Positions 12,371-24,116 of a DNA stretch of 64,000 nucleotides are shown one piece after another. The DNA is taken from positions 9,615,001 to 9,679,000 of the forward strand of contig NC_065888.1 of assembly GCF_905147045.1 (NCBI RefSeq), in the 5' to 3' direction. Source of the stretch: Nymphalis io. Its lineage: Eukaryota; Arthropoda; Insecta; Lepidoptera; Nymphalidae. Made by a program: the position numbers and the translations under genes. Position 1 is the stretch's first letter. Every line of letters begins with the position of its first letter. Below the pieces are notes generated by a model, which searched no databases, was not told the DNA's origin, and worked only from the letters and a program-made list of their open reading frames with translations.

Positions 12371-14550
12371 GTTATCTACAAAACTGCCAAACGATTTCCA
12401 AAACGAATAATACGAATAAAATACTGTTTAGACCGGTTTTAAGGTTATTTGGCTACTATCGCTATAACTATTATGTTAACATCTTTCAATCATACTGATA
12501 CACTGATATCCATAAAATAAGTTCAGTACACATAAATAAATTTATTAAATGATTATTGTTGGATGTATGATTCCTTTTCATACATTTAAGAGGGCCATAT
12601 CCAAATCCAACTCCATAAGATATTAGATCATTAGCCTAATTTTAACATGCAAATTAGTAATGCTGTAAGTATAATACCATTCGACCTCCATGTTGTTAGT
12701 CTTTTCTGCGAGTACGTATTTCCGGAATATCGACACGGGTTACGTTTGTGCTTGTTGCTTCCGGAATGTTTAATCATTATTTTGTATGTATTAACATGTC
12801 ATACAATTAATAAGATAATAAATAAATTCTCGACCGAATGTTAGACGTTTATTAGCGCTTAAGTATCGAAATCCTCATTATTTACATTCGAAGTTTAAAT
12901 TGTTGTTAAAAACTGAGGTTACATTTCAAATTAACAATGCAAATACATCTGTTATAAATAAATGGTATAGGTTGACTTAAGGAAATGTATAATCAGATTT
13001 CTTGAAATAAATTTAGGTATAGCTATCGCCAGTACAAATTGAAACGATATTGTGTGGCTATTAAGGTAGATTGAGTCACTGGGAATCATGTGGAGAGCTA
13101 TGCCCTATAATTAGACGTTAATCAGAAAAAGGCAGAACACGGAGCATGAGTCCGGCGCCAACGGAAGCCGGTCTGGCACGAATAATTCATTGTGCATTAC
13201 GCGCTACTCATTCATATGGCTTCCACTAGCCAGGTTGCGGATAGTGCGCCCATTCACAGTGAGGCAAACGCACAGGAAGTTCTAATGGTCGCGGCCACTT
13301 GTTGGGTACAACTGCACCGGATTCGCAACTTGTCAGGAACTAAACAGTTATAGCACCGTGGATCTTTGTTTTTTTTTCAGTATCAACGCACACAATGCAT
13401 CTTGCATTGTTTGTATTATTCTGATATTGAAAAATTTTTTTTTTAAATTTTAATCGAATTTAGTAATACATATTGTATCAATTTCATATGAATATATATA
13501 ATTAATAGGTATAATAGGTATAGCATACGAAAGTTAGTTATTTAATAACAAACCTGGATGCAACAGGTTTGAGAGTAGAAAGAGTAAGCACATTGCTTGT
13601 TGCACCGTCGAGGCTACTGTCCTGCTACGGCCGCGGACTTTGGACCCGAGTGTTTATATGCATGTCTCGTTCCCTCTTGTGAGCTAACGCTTTGTCCCAC
13701 TTGCACCTCCTGCACCACCATCATTAACCTCACCGCTAGATTCGTTTCGATGTCTTTTTCTGTCTTTGATAACCTGTCTTGTACACTATTCGCAGAGAAT
13801 TTAGTTAAGACAGTTTAGTGTTTTCATCGTTTATGCAGCACTCTACTTGTAAGGCATGGATAAAAAGGAACGATAAATATATAAAAATTGAGACATATAA
13901 AAAATTAAACCGCCTCGCATAAAATACGAGATAGAGGTAATAGATTATCAAAAAATAAGAATATACACATAAATATATGAATAGGACATATAGAATAAGT
14001 TATAACATTATTTTCCTGTTCACAATGAGAAACAAAACACTGTTTCGCAAGGCACTGCAGCGGGGCATTTCCATCGGCTTGCATGACTGGTTTACCTTTA
14101 TGCCTTTCTAAATAAGCTTAGTATTTAAGATAAACCTATCTGCTGCTATTGTAACTTTATCTTGGAGTAGCTATTAAAAAATATTAACCACGCAGAGAAT
14201 GTAAAAACACAATTGCGAAAATGTGTAGGTGTAACCAATTTCAAATGCAAGATGTAAAATGTCGCTTGTATAATCATTTAAATATCATTTGCGTCTTAGA
14301 GTAATAACACTTGCGCAACATGCAATTGTTCAATATATCAAGGTCGGGTCAAGGCATGTTTTGACGTTCCTAAACCAAATTGACACAATGTTTAGGACCC
14401 ACAAAATTTAATAGATACGCAACAGCGATATATGTCCTTTTTTAATTAAACTACTATGTTGTTTAAAAAATGAACACAAACTTTGTTCTAAAAATAAAAA
14501 TAAATTAAGGGCTTAATAAAATGGTGGCAAAGTCAAAACTTTTTCAGACC
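12371..14550. other. Non-coding DNA with two GC-richer patches
   Basis: Patches at about 13130-13340 and 13590-13760 stand out from AT-rich DNA. The second contains an incidental 73-codon frame without an ATG start. No protein family is recognised. Confidence 0.4.
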
Positions 14551-14822
14551 GACGAGCAAATGGGCCACCTGGTGGTAATTGGTCACCACCGCCCATAGAC
14601 ATTGGCGAGGTAAAAGATAATAACCATTCCTTACCTTGCCAATGCGCCACCAACCTTGGTGGAAAGTGAGATGTTATATCCCTTGTGCCTGTAATTACAC
14701 AGACTCACTCATTCTTCAAACCGGAGCGCAACAATACTAAGTATTGCTGCTTAGCGGCAGAATATCTGATGAGTGGGTGGTACCCAGCCAGACGGGCCTG
14801 CACAAAGCCCTACCACCAAGTA
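14551..14822 (-). repeat. Family A short interspersed repeat, diverged copy
   Basis: The reverse complement of the family A sequence (GGGCCACCTGGTGGTAATTG near the tail side, CCCTACCACCA at the head side). It is more diverged than the copies at 3448 or 53187 and the A tail is eroded. Confidence 0.75.
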
Positions 14823-14947
14823 CGCCTTCTTACACCTTCCGTTCATAAGGCATTTAATACTTTAACGAAAAGTAATTTCTTAACTTTTGGAAATCTAGTG
14901 TAATGTATTAAGGTAATGCGAGATATTTGGAAATCCAAATTTTGATT

Positions 14948-15000
14948 AATATATTCATTGATATAAAAAAAAGAAAATATTAAATATCAATGAATATATT
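14948..15000. repeat. Perfect 17-bp inverted repeat, 19-nt spacer
   Basis: Arms AATATATTCATTGATAT (14948-14964) and its exact complement (14984-15000). It lies 60 bp before the GT microsatellite. Confidence 0.93.
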
Positions 15001-15060
15001 CTAAATTCTCTTCTCTTGTTATAATATAGAGTTTTGTTCCATGTTTTTATAATAACGACT

Positions 15061-15091
15061 GTGTGTGCATACGTGTGTGTGTGTGTGTGCG

Positions 15092-15143
<52 letters not shown>

Positions 15144-15148
15144 TGTGT
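15061..15148. repeat. GT dinucleotide microsatellite
   Basis: An almost uninterrupted run of GT units with a few GC or GA interruptions. Confidence 0.97.
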
Positions 15149-15433
15149 TTAAGTTTGATTTGTTCGCCTTGCATATTTTGAAAACAAGTTAAAATATCAA
15201 CTTCAATCCAATTTCAACAAAAACTTAATCGTATATCATATGATTATAGTTAATATTAAATTCAATTCAGTAGATTTTTAATTGGAGTCTACTGTTTCAA
15301 CTTAACAACATGCAGGAAGCGCCAATTGCATAGAAACTTGTTTTTTGTAGGTGTACAAAATATGTATGCTAACAAAAGATTTTAAAGGTACATACATTAA
15401 TATTTGATGTAGTAAACGAGTCCCTTCGAAAGC

Positions 15434-15634
15434 TATCGATAAACTATCGGAGATTACTGAATGATCACCGCTGGTTCTGAGAATGCGGCAAGACGCTCAA
15501 AAGGCAAGGCGGAGCCGAGAAAAAAAATCAATCCCTTTGTTACTAACAACTCAGGTGTACCAAATAAAATAAAATAAGCCCAACACGAACTGACAGTGCA
15601 CTAGCAAGGAGGCGCCGAACATAAGTTATCGATA
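15434..15634. promoter_or_regulatory. Two perfect TATCGATA (DRE-type) sites
   Basis: TATCGATA occurs at 15434-15441 and 15627-15634, with a partial AATCGATA near 16066. In Drosophila this octamer is the DREF site of housekeeping and growth-gene promoters. GC-rich, CpG-containing DNA follows at 16080-16300 and 16460-16650. No exon could be tied to it, so promoter function is inference. Confidence 0.35.
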
Positions 15635-16079
15635 TAAATAATGAGGTGTGGTGTGTTTTATCAGACACAGTTATATTATAACTACTTCATTGTTATTGAT
15701 GGCATGTTCTGATTTTAGTTCACTACATCAAAATATAATAGGTAATAAATTGTTTTTATACGTACATAAATATTATGTTTGAGATATGAAAAAGAAATTA
15801 TTTACAAGCTTAGTTAAAAGAAATATTTTAAATAAGGAATAGTATGTATATATTAATAATAATATTTTGTACATAGCTTAAAATAAACGATAACTAATTA
15901 AAAATTAAATAAATCGATATTTAAAAAAAAATAAGGAAGTAACTTATTATATTTTTTTAAAGTTGTCATATCTAGTAAATGTCAAGACATTATAGAAACA
16001 AGTATAGTTTGTACTTTAATTATTATATATATTTTCAGACTCAAAGGTAAGAGGAATGATGTCGATAATCGATAGTTGT

Positions 16080-16660
16080 AGACGGAGCTAAGTTCGATCT
16101 TCGTACGGACATAAAGAGCGTCCTGATGGAGAGACGATTACCGGGAGGCGGGGAACGGGGGACGGGACAGCACTGGTGGGGTCGATTCCAAGAAAATGAA
16201 TCGAGCCTCGAAGGCAAGTTGCGGCAACATCACAGAAGGCAATCTTGTTAACTCCGCCGGGAGGTGAAAAATGGACGCATGGCGAATGCACCTCGAATGT
16301 TATACCTTCTCAATTAAAATTTAGACACCGCCCCACTCGTTTCTTACCCATTGCAAATAAGCCGTATTATACACCTTATAAATACTAATTAATATAACGG
16401 GTTAAAATATTCAAATTATAATAAATAGATATCGTAAAATCCGAAAGTGACGTTGTCAAGCGTGATCTGTGGCAACGCGTCGCGTCGGTGCGGCGGGTTC
16501 GCCATGCCGAAATAACCGCATGCGTAGTGTTCAATGGGCAAGGCGCAAGAGGCGCGGGGGCGGACGTCGCGGCGCTCGCGCCAAAATTAGACGTAAACAA
16601 GACGAGGAACGAGGTGCCGCTGTCGACGACCAATCGCTTTGCTCTACTCTATGACTTTCC
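16080..16660. other. GC-rich double island
   Basis: 16080-16300 and 16460-16650 have high CpG density; the second contains a CCAAT string (about 16629). Short open frames on both strands are Arg- or Ala-rich and look like products of GC composition, not genes. It lies 0.5-1 kb after the two DRE-type sites. Confidence 0.4.
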
Positions 16661-17007
16661 TTAACACGATGACTGATTTTTACTTCTTACTCACCAAACC
16701 AAATCATTCAAATTGAATATTTGTGTATACATATTTCCATATATGTAACGTTCTTTTTGGTTTTTTTACATTCATTTAATAGCGAACTGTTGGACAAAGG
16801 TAGAGATAAATTATTATTAGTTAATTATTATGTATTACAAAAAGTATCCTAACATGACACACTACATGTTTATTATCCCTTATAACTTGTATTTTATTAA
16901 ATTTCTTTACTTTTGTCAATCAATCAGCGTTCAAAGGAAATCGCACGTATAGTTTAAAGAATAAATATATTGTTACTTAGTACCTACAAGACCGCAAAGT
17001 TTTTATA

Positions 17008-17733
17008 TTAGGTCCTTACATATGAAATTAGTGTTTTGTCGTCCTGACCACTTTGATCTGAAATATCTCCTCTTTGGTAAAGAATTCCAAATTCAAATTT
17101 ATAAATTCATTTAGCTGGTACATTTGAGTTTTGAAAACAGTCACTCATTTGTTTTTTCCTCCTTAATTTTTTTCTTCGAATGGCTGAACCCTGGAGACCC
17201 AGCCTAATCCTGCCCTAAACGAAAATTGACTCAGAAAAAGTTACTTGTAAGTGTTTGGTGGACTAGCGCCGGTGTCGTTCACTACAGCTTTCTAAAATCT
17301 GACCAAACGATTACGGCAGATATCTATTGTCAGCAACTGCAAACCATGAAGGAAGAACTAGCTGCTAAACAACCAAGATTGGTTATCCGTTCTAGGCCAC
17401 TGCTGCTTCACGTCAACGCAAGACCACACACTGCACAACAAACAACTACTAAGTTAGATGAGCTACAATTGGAATGACTGCGACATCCACCGTATTCCCC
17501 GGACCTTGCTCCAACAGATTACCATTTTTTCCGGAATTTGGACAACTTCTTACAAGGAAAAAAAATCAACTCCGATGCGGCAGTCCAAACCGCCTTCAAA
17601 GAGTTTATTGATTCTCGCCCCCATGGTTATTTGGCATGAGATGGCAAAAGTGCATAGATAACAACGGTACATACTTTGATTAATGAAATATATTTTACAA
17701 AAAAAAAATTGACTTCATATTTCTACTACCTAA
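17008..17733 (+). mobile_element. Mariner element, internally deleted, with transposase pseudogene (copy 1)
   Basis: The ends are TTAGGT (17008) and CCTAA (17733), flanked by TA on both sides, as in mariner insertions. The left 150 bp matches, in reverse complement, the right end of the copy at 34596-35174. From 17226 the sequence encodes the C-terminal half of a mariner transposase: VSVWWTSAGVVHYSFLK, ITADIYCQQL, HVNARPH and PPYSPDLAPTDYHFF. The second catalytic Asp (normally HDNARPH) is Val, an in-frame TGA lies at 17475-17477, and the N-terminal DNA-binding half is deleted. It is a dead copy. Confidence 0.85.
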
Positions 17734-17944
17734 TATTTATCACAACGTAAGCAAGTTGAGTAGATTTTAGATTACGATTAGAACAAGTAATATTTTACCA
17801 ATTCTGACACACCGTTTTCCATCTTAGGCTATCGACCGTTACTATTGAGTTATTACTAATGAAACATTAAAGTTTAGTAATTTGTGTTGATGTGCCCAGG
17901 ACTAAACGGTGAGTGAGAGCGATATATATAACAAGCACATATAC

Positions 17945-18060
17945 AATTTCAGGTCCTGTGGTTGGCGGCGCATATGGAATGATTAATGTTTCTTGCACTG
18001 TCATGTCTTTGGGCTTTTGTGATCATTTACCCGTCTGACTTATTACCCATTTGAAATTAC
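17945..18060 (+). repeat. Decayed family A repeat fragment (tentative)
   Basis: A short, heavily diverged match to the middle of family A: GGTTGGCGGCGCAT, then TTTCTTGCACTGTCATGTCT in place of the usual TTTCTTACAATGCCAATGTCT, then a ...GATCATTTACC block. Order and spacing agree with the family, but identity is low. Confidence 0.4.
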
Positions 18061-18547
18061 CAATAACTATTTAATTAAAAAAGTTCATGTTTAAATCTTT
18101 GAGATGAGGAAAAAAACATTAAACATTGAACTGGAGCTTTAGGTTTGTAGAGGTAACCACATAACACTATATTCCTAGATACATATTTATACATAAATTA
18201 ACAATTTGGCATGCATACGTTTTGTTACCGGATGTCGTATGAAACCAGCATAAATATTGCGTGTTGCATGAAACCAAAATTCTGACAACGAATTATCGAT
18301 CGATATTTCGATTGCGAAATTAAGGTCATTCACACAATAATCGTTGTTAAGAAATATATACTATAGCGTGTCCATATGATTGGAGCTGCTGGCTTTATTT
18401 TCTTCTCTGCCGGAGCATCAAGATTCGAGACGACAGCGTCATTTGATTTAACAATTATGCACCACTTGTGTGCACGCGTTTTTCCACTTCGCACGCAAGA
18501 AGCCTAACAATTACTTAAAGGTAAACGAAGATAATAAAATGCACAAA

Positions 18548-18616
<69 letters not shown>

Positions 18617-20100
18617 TAAATAATATATAACTTGTTGTGTAAATTGAATTAGTTTTGTAAATAATATTTTAAAATATTCATTTTTTAATATGATATCAAT
18701 TTGAAATATTACACTTTTGTCCTTAACAGTTTTTGTTTTTTGTTGTTTTTCCCTAATTTGTATTTATATTATACATATATTCTTTATCTAACAAAGGCGA
18801 AAAAACTCGCTAATATTTCGATAAATAAACTAGTTTAATGGTCTGAAAGTAGTTCCCATTATTTATTTTTCTGTGTTACCATTTATAATAAAACCACTTG
18901 TGGAATGAGACTCCCATCAGACCGTTACCACGTCTTTTTGCGGTTCAGTATGAGTAATAGAAAGAGCTGTCTTCCGTTCTCAAACACTTATTATTTGAAC
19001 TGGACAGCTTCGAGTGCTATTCAATAACATTACTGTTTCCTCTTCTGCACCGCAAAAATACTTTGTGGCATAACCGATTGTTACAATAAAAATGTTATAT
19101 AAGAATATTATTAAATATATTTATTTATTTACTGTGTACGGCCAATATTAAAAACGCGAATAATAAAAAACTAGCATGCTTAACTTAGCACTGTCTTGAG
19201 ACATTACTAATGTTTCAATTTCCATAGCTCATGTCCTCTATTCCGTTTTCCTAGTTTTAGAATAAGTAATATTACCCACAAAATACGAGTTATTTATTTA
19301 TATACAAACAAAGTCGCGAGTGAAATTTAACAAACATTTCCAGCGGGAACAAACATGTCTTCATGTATAGAGTTACAGTTTATAATTTAGTAATGTTAAA
19401 TGACATCATCATAAAGATGGTCTTCAAAGTTGAACATCAGTAGATGACGTTGGGCCTAAAGCGCCCGTCAATGTACACACTTGACCCCTTTTGATCTTAC
19501 AATTAGGCATGGCGATACTCCCAGCATATCGAGATGTGTACTTGTGACTAAGCATTGATATTAAAGAACTGCAATTATTACGGCGTACCGCTATAGCAAC
19601 AGTAGATTCACCTGTTACGAGATTACACTTTATATACCATGTTCGGTTTATGTAGTATGAAATGTCTTACTAGGAAATCACTAGCACCCATTTCGAATTA
19701 AGTTTTAAGTGTTTTGTTTAATTTATTGTAGTATATTTATGGTACTGCTTATAAATTAACTTGATTGCAGGGAATGGGAAAATGTTTGATTCTTAACTCT
19801 TAAGGTTTTTACGGTTAAACATATAACTTTTACATGTAAAATAGTATTGTATATTGTTTTATCGATGTAAGTTAAACACTGATTTCACTCTTTCTGTCAT
19901 TATTGATTTAATATTCGAAAGAAGAATACACACCATTGTTTAACTAATTATCTGCTCAACATTGTTTATAAGCAAGGTTCGTTAAGTTTTAATTCTTTGA
20001 TCAAAATTAATTTAAATCGTACCTACTAAGTATTACGATACTTTATAAGATGTATTTCTTTTTAATATATATTTGTTATAGGTTATATATTTCGTAAACA
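18061..20100. other. AT-rich non-coding DNA
   Basis: Contains the AT microsatellite and no recognisable gene or complete mobile element. Confidence 0.45.
18551..18613. repeat. AT dinucleotide microsatellite
   Basis: A pure alternating AT run of about 60 bp. Confidence 0.97.
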
Positions 20101-20376
20101 GTAACTGCTTGTTAATGACCCACTGGTGGGCTAAGGCCTCCTCACCCTTTTGAGGAGAAGGTTTGGAACTTATTCCACTACGCTGCTCCAATGCGGGTAG
20201 GTAGAATACACATGCGTCAGAATTGCAATGAAATTAGACAAATGCAGATGTCAAGCACGAGATGAATTATAATCACAATTTAGCACATGAAAATTCAGTG
20301 GTGCTTGCCGGATTTTAACCCACGATCATCGGTTAAATTTCATGCGTTCTAACCACTAGGGCGTCTCGGCTTGTGT
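20101..20376 (-). repeat. tRNA-derived SINE family B, near full-length
   Basis: A reverse copy whose tRNA-like head (GCCGAGACGCCCTAGTGGTT on the minus strand) lies at about 20376. The internal B-box region is slightly diverged (GATCGTGGGTTAAAATCCGG). Confidence 0.8.
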
Positions 20377-20622
20377 ATAATTTCGTAAACAGTTACATTA
20401 TTAATTTTTATTAAATGTTAATTAACTAAATTTATATATAGACTTTTTATCTTACACATTTTTCTTCTACTAAACAATCTAATTTTACGTTATTTTATTA
20501 ATGTTTTCATGTTCGTGAATTCTTATTTTAAATATTTGTTATGGTTTTCCTGAAAACTACGACTGTACATTATATTAAATGCACGATTTTATGTATATTT
20601 ATATAAATAATTTTTTTTTATA

Positions 20623-20750
20623 ATTATATCCTGGGACATTATTCACACGGCCATCTTATCCAAAACTAAGCAGAGCTTGTACTATGGAAATCAGATAACT
20701 GATATACTACATATTCTATTTTTCTTTTGTAAATACATACTTATATAGAT
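20623..20750 (-). repeat. Family C SINE, 3' fragment
   Basis: Matches the tail half of the copy at 50306 (CCTGGGACATTATTCACACG, AAACTAAGCAGAGCTTGTAC). The tRNA-like head is missing. Confidence 0.75.
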
Positions 20751-23239
20751 ATTTTTTATTTTATTCTATCCCTTAAGCTAGGCATTTAAATATAAAAAAT
20801 TTTGTTTTCTGTCTATAAGTCGTATAAGGTACTTGAATAAACGTTATCCTAATTGTTGCCCAAAAATTAATCTTCAAGATCAAAATTTAGTTAGGTCTGT
20901 AAGTTTACTAAGTTGCAACTTTCTGCGTAGATTCCGAAAAAATATGCAATTACCCTCACGGGTAATTATCACTAGACATGAGAGTTATGTTATAAGGGAT
21001 TCGGAAAGGAAAAAAAATGATCAGAATTTATATTTTCCATTAGAATATCATAATATAATGGCTCTATAACTCAAAATACAGCAATATAATATAGGTTTTA
21101 TCATTTAAGTAGTTAGTAAACTAAATTCGATATTTTTGTTATCTAAGGCACACTCATTTTCTACGTATTAATAAAGATCAATAATATGTTATTATTATCA
21201 ATGGCACTATAATTTACATAGAAATATACATTCAACCGGTGTGGTCTTTGAATACATCGTCTCACGATTATCGTTTGTAAGGACTCGGTTGATCGCATGT
21301 TTTATTGGAATACATTAATACCGATGACACAAGACGATGAAAAACATCTGTGTCCACAAAACTCGATAATGTGGTAACCGACCAAAGAAGCTCTATCCTT
21401 GAAGCGACGGCTTAGGACGGCTGAGGAATCCGAGTGAGATAGAGAAAGAAAAGAGAATTCATTCCATTTCAACATTATTTTTGTTACAATATTACATACA
21501 ATAACTTTAAGTTTTGTTTTTATTAATAAAGAAAAGTAAACAACCCTGTTCGTTATTTATCCGTAGATACGGAAAAATAACCTACATTTTATTTTTTATT
21601 GTGTAAAGTTTTCTTTAATGTTTCGCACATTATTTTTTCTTTTATTCTATTAGAGCGTTTGCAAATGAAAGTGTGAATGGAGAACTACTGGTTAAAAATA
21701 ATCAAGATATTTTAATTTTCTAGAAATAGGCAATGTTTTAAAATTTTCGTACAGAATAATCTATGTTCATGTTCCTGGTACTTAATAGTTTCTGATTAAT
21801 TCCGATAAAGACGATGTCTAGAGCCAACATCCAGTAATCAGAGCGTGGAAACTGAGTACCATGTTTTTGCTACCAATACTGCAAATGATAATGTATTCTA
21901 TACCATTGACATAAGAACAAAATTGGCTTTGCATTTGCAGAAAATATGACTTAATGCTACCGTACACGCAAAAGGATGCTCAAAGATTAAAAAATAATAA
22001 CAAAATTGCATTTGTTGACATATGTAGACCGACAAAAACAAATGTACCTTAACTTATTTTTTTTAAACATCATTTTATATCAATTAACAATGAGCAAAAA
22101 TAATGTATTTCGCTGTAAATATATAAAATTGATTGTGTTGTCGAGATTACTAATAGTACAATAAGACATGGAAAGATAAGATTAAGTAAAAAGCTTGATA
22201 ATATAATTATCACCGACATTTTGTTTTCGAAGAACTCAACTAATTGAATGAAGAACTTATCGTTTCTTATCGAGAATGTAGTTTCATTGTCAATAACTAA
22301 AGATTGCGACCTACTTAAAGTTCTAACATAAAAACAATGTTTTTTTTCGCAATATGCCAGTGATGCTTCCTTGTATAAATAAAAATATGTAATATTCGTA
22401 TGTATATCCTTGTTATTTATGTTTACTTATATATAATAAACAATAAAGACGCAGGAGATTTCCTCTTATTTACTAAGGGAAATTACAAAAAACAATTGCG
22501 TCAATTATGCCAGATATTTAGTATTTAATTACGCAATATTTAACTTACGCTTCACGTGATTACAGCTAAATACAACGACAAGCTATTTAAATTTAAGATT
22601 TAGCTTATATTGTAACTTTAAAATCTTATTGTCGACAGAGTTCCGTTAGCTACCTGTCGCGTCCAACGCTAAAGCGGGCAAGTTTCTGAGAAGGCGATTG
22701 TGTGCTGTATTTCAAACGTTATCGTTTTGAATACACTACGATAAGTTCACTTGTTGTGCATGTGACTACTTCACTGTTCTTCTAAGAAATAGTCGTGAAG
22801 TTAAAGCTAATTAGTTACTTCTTTACAATTAGCTAATACCGTCTGCGTCACAAAACCTTTACTTTCAAATATTTGTTAATTACGTCACGTAACAAATGGT
22901 TTAGTATTTGAACCTAATAGATATTCAATATAGAAAATAAATCTTAATTTGTAAACGAAGTTTTAAGCCATTTGATATATTTGAAGATCAAAATGATTTT
23001 TGTTTATTTGTTATTTTCGAAAGACACTATTTTCGCTTTTAAAGTATTACTCACTTCGAATAGAGTTGAATGAACTCCGCTATGGTTTTTCGAAATAAGT
23101 TTGCTTTTGTATTCAGAAGCAGAAGTTTCTCTGATTAACGATTCAAGGGACGACACTTTAAAAGGAAATATTGTTCGACGTCAACTAACATTGGTTATTT
23201 TATGAACAAATTTAATAGTATGTATATCGTATCGTATTC
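20751..23239. other. AT-rich non-coding DNA
   Basis: No coding region recognised. A slightly GC-richer patch lies at about 22630-22700. Confidence 0.45.
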
Positions 23240-23549
23240 GAAGTCGAGATGGCCCAGTGGTAAGAACGCGTGAATCTTAACCGATGAACGTGGGTTCAAA
23301 CCCGGGCAAGCACCTCTGAATTTTCATGTGCTTAATTTCTGTTTATAATTCATCTCGTGCTTTTCGGTGAAGGAAAACATCGTGAGGAAACCTGCATGTG
23401 TCTAATTTCATCGAAATTCTGCCTCATGTGTATTCCATATATACCAACCCGCATTGGAGCAGCGTGGTGGAATAAGCTCCAAACCTTCTCCTCGAATAGG
23501 GAGAGGAGGCCTTAGCCCAGCAGTGGGACATTTACAGGCTGTTACTTTT
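23240..23549 (+). repeat. tRNA-derived SINE family B, full-length
   Basis: The head reads GTCGAGATGGCCCAGTGGTA with an A-box-like element, and CGTGGGTTCAAACCCGGGCA contains a clear RNA polymerase III B box (GGTTCAAACCC). The body and 3' end are as in the other copies. This is the best-preserved member in the left half and resembles SINEs common in butterfly genomes. Confidence 0.85.
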
Positions 23550-23718
23550 ATATCATATTTAATATTTTTTTTATATAATTATATTTCTTAAACACAAGTA
23601 GTATGAAATATCAAAAAAGATTTTTATAATCTGTATATTATATGCTCATAAATATTACACGACAAGAAGTATCTCAGCTTTTCGATAATATCTTGATGTT
23701 TGTATGATTTTATTACAG

Positions 23719-24116
23719 GATTGAATTGTTGTAAATATATTCAAAAGAAGCGCAGGTCAAGAGTCATCAGTAACAGTGAGGTGTTACTCGAAAGCTACCG
23801 GCCTGATAGCGCCGCGTTGGGCGTCCGCCAAGGCAATTTGCATCGCTACCCATTTCGGAACATCGCCAAGTCTAGCCGAACAAAACCACAGAGAATTACC
23901 CTCCATTCCAATAATAATTAAAGCAAACATTTCACATGCGAGACACACGCTGGCCGTTATGGAGCTTATAAAACATCGGCCCAACTTGCAATTAAGAAAC
24001 GATGCGCACGTCTATTTGCTGACACGGAAGAGATGCACCACTTGCAATGGTCCATCTCGCCGTGCTTCGTACGGACGACGTGATCGTCATGAGCAGAGCC
24101 AAGCGGCTATGTAAAT
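23719..24116 (+). other. GC-rich island with a good 3' splice site and open frames, unrecognised
   Basis: A pyrimidine-rich tract ending TTTTATTACAG (to 23718) is a strong splice acceptor on the plus strand. The next 400 bp have clearly higher GC than their surroundings. Two plus frames are open: one from the acceptor to 23921, with a basic patch QKKRRSR, and another from 23725 to 24116 with no ATG near its start. A GTAAAT at the far end could be a weak donor. I do not recognise either product. Alternatives are an exon of an unknown or non-coding transcript, a conserved enhancer inside yki intron 1, or an old insertion. Confidence 0.3.

Noticed and set aside
13597..13818. 73-codon Cys-containing frame
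   Set aside because: It begins without an ATG, has no splice signals that I can defend and resembles no known family.
16385..16654. Ala/Thr-rich and Arg-rich frames on opposite strands
   Set aside because: Low-complexity composition expected from CpG-rich DNA; no family resemblance.
17226..17661. Possible domesticated mariner transposase gene
   Set aside because: The second catalytic Asp is Val, an in-frame TGA is present, the N-terminal half is missing and the element ends are still visible, so it is a dead transposon copy.
18551..18613. Direct repeats that might suggest a CRISPR array
   Set aside because: It is an AT microsatellite; the genome is eukaryotic and no repeat-spacer structure exists anywhere in the window.
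23700..23984. Minus-strand 66-codon frame within the 23.7-kb island
   Set aside because: No splice sites or start context support it, and its frame overlaps stronger plus-strand frames. Only the island itself is reported.
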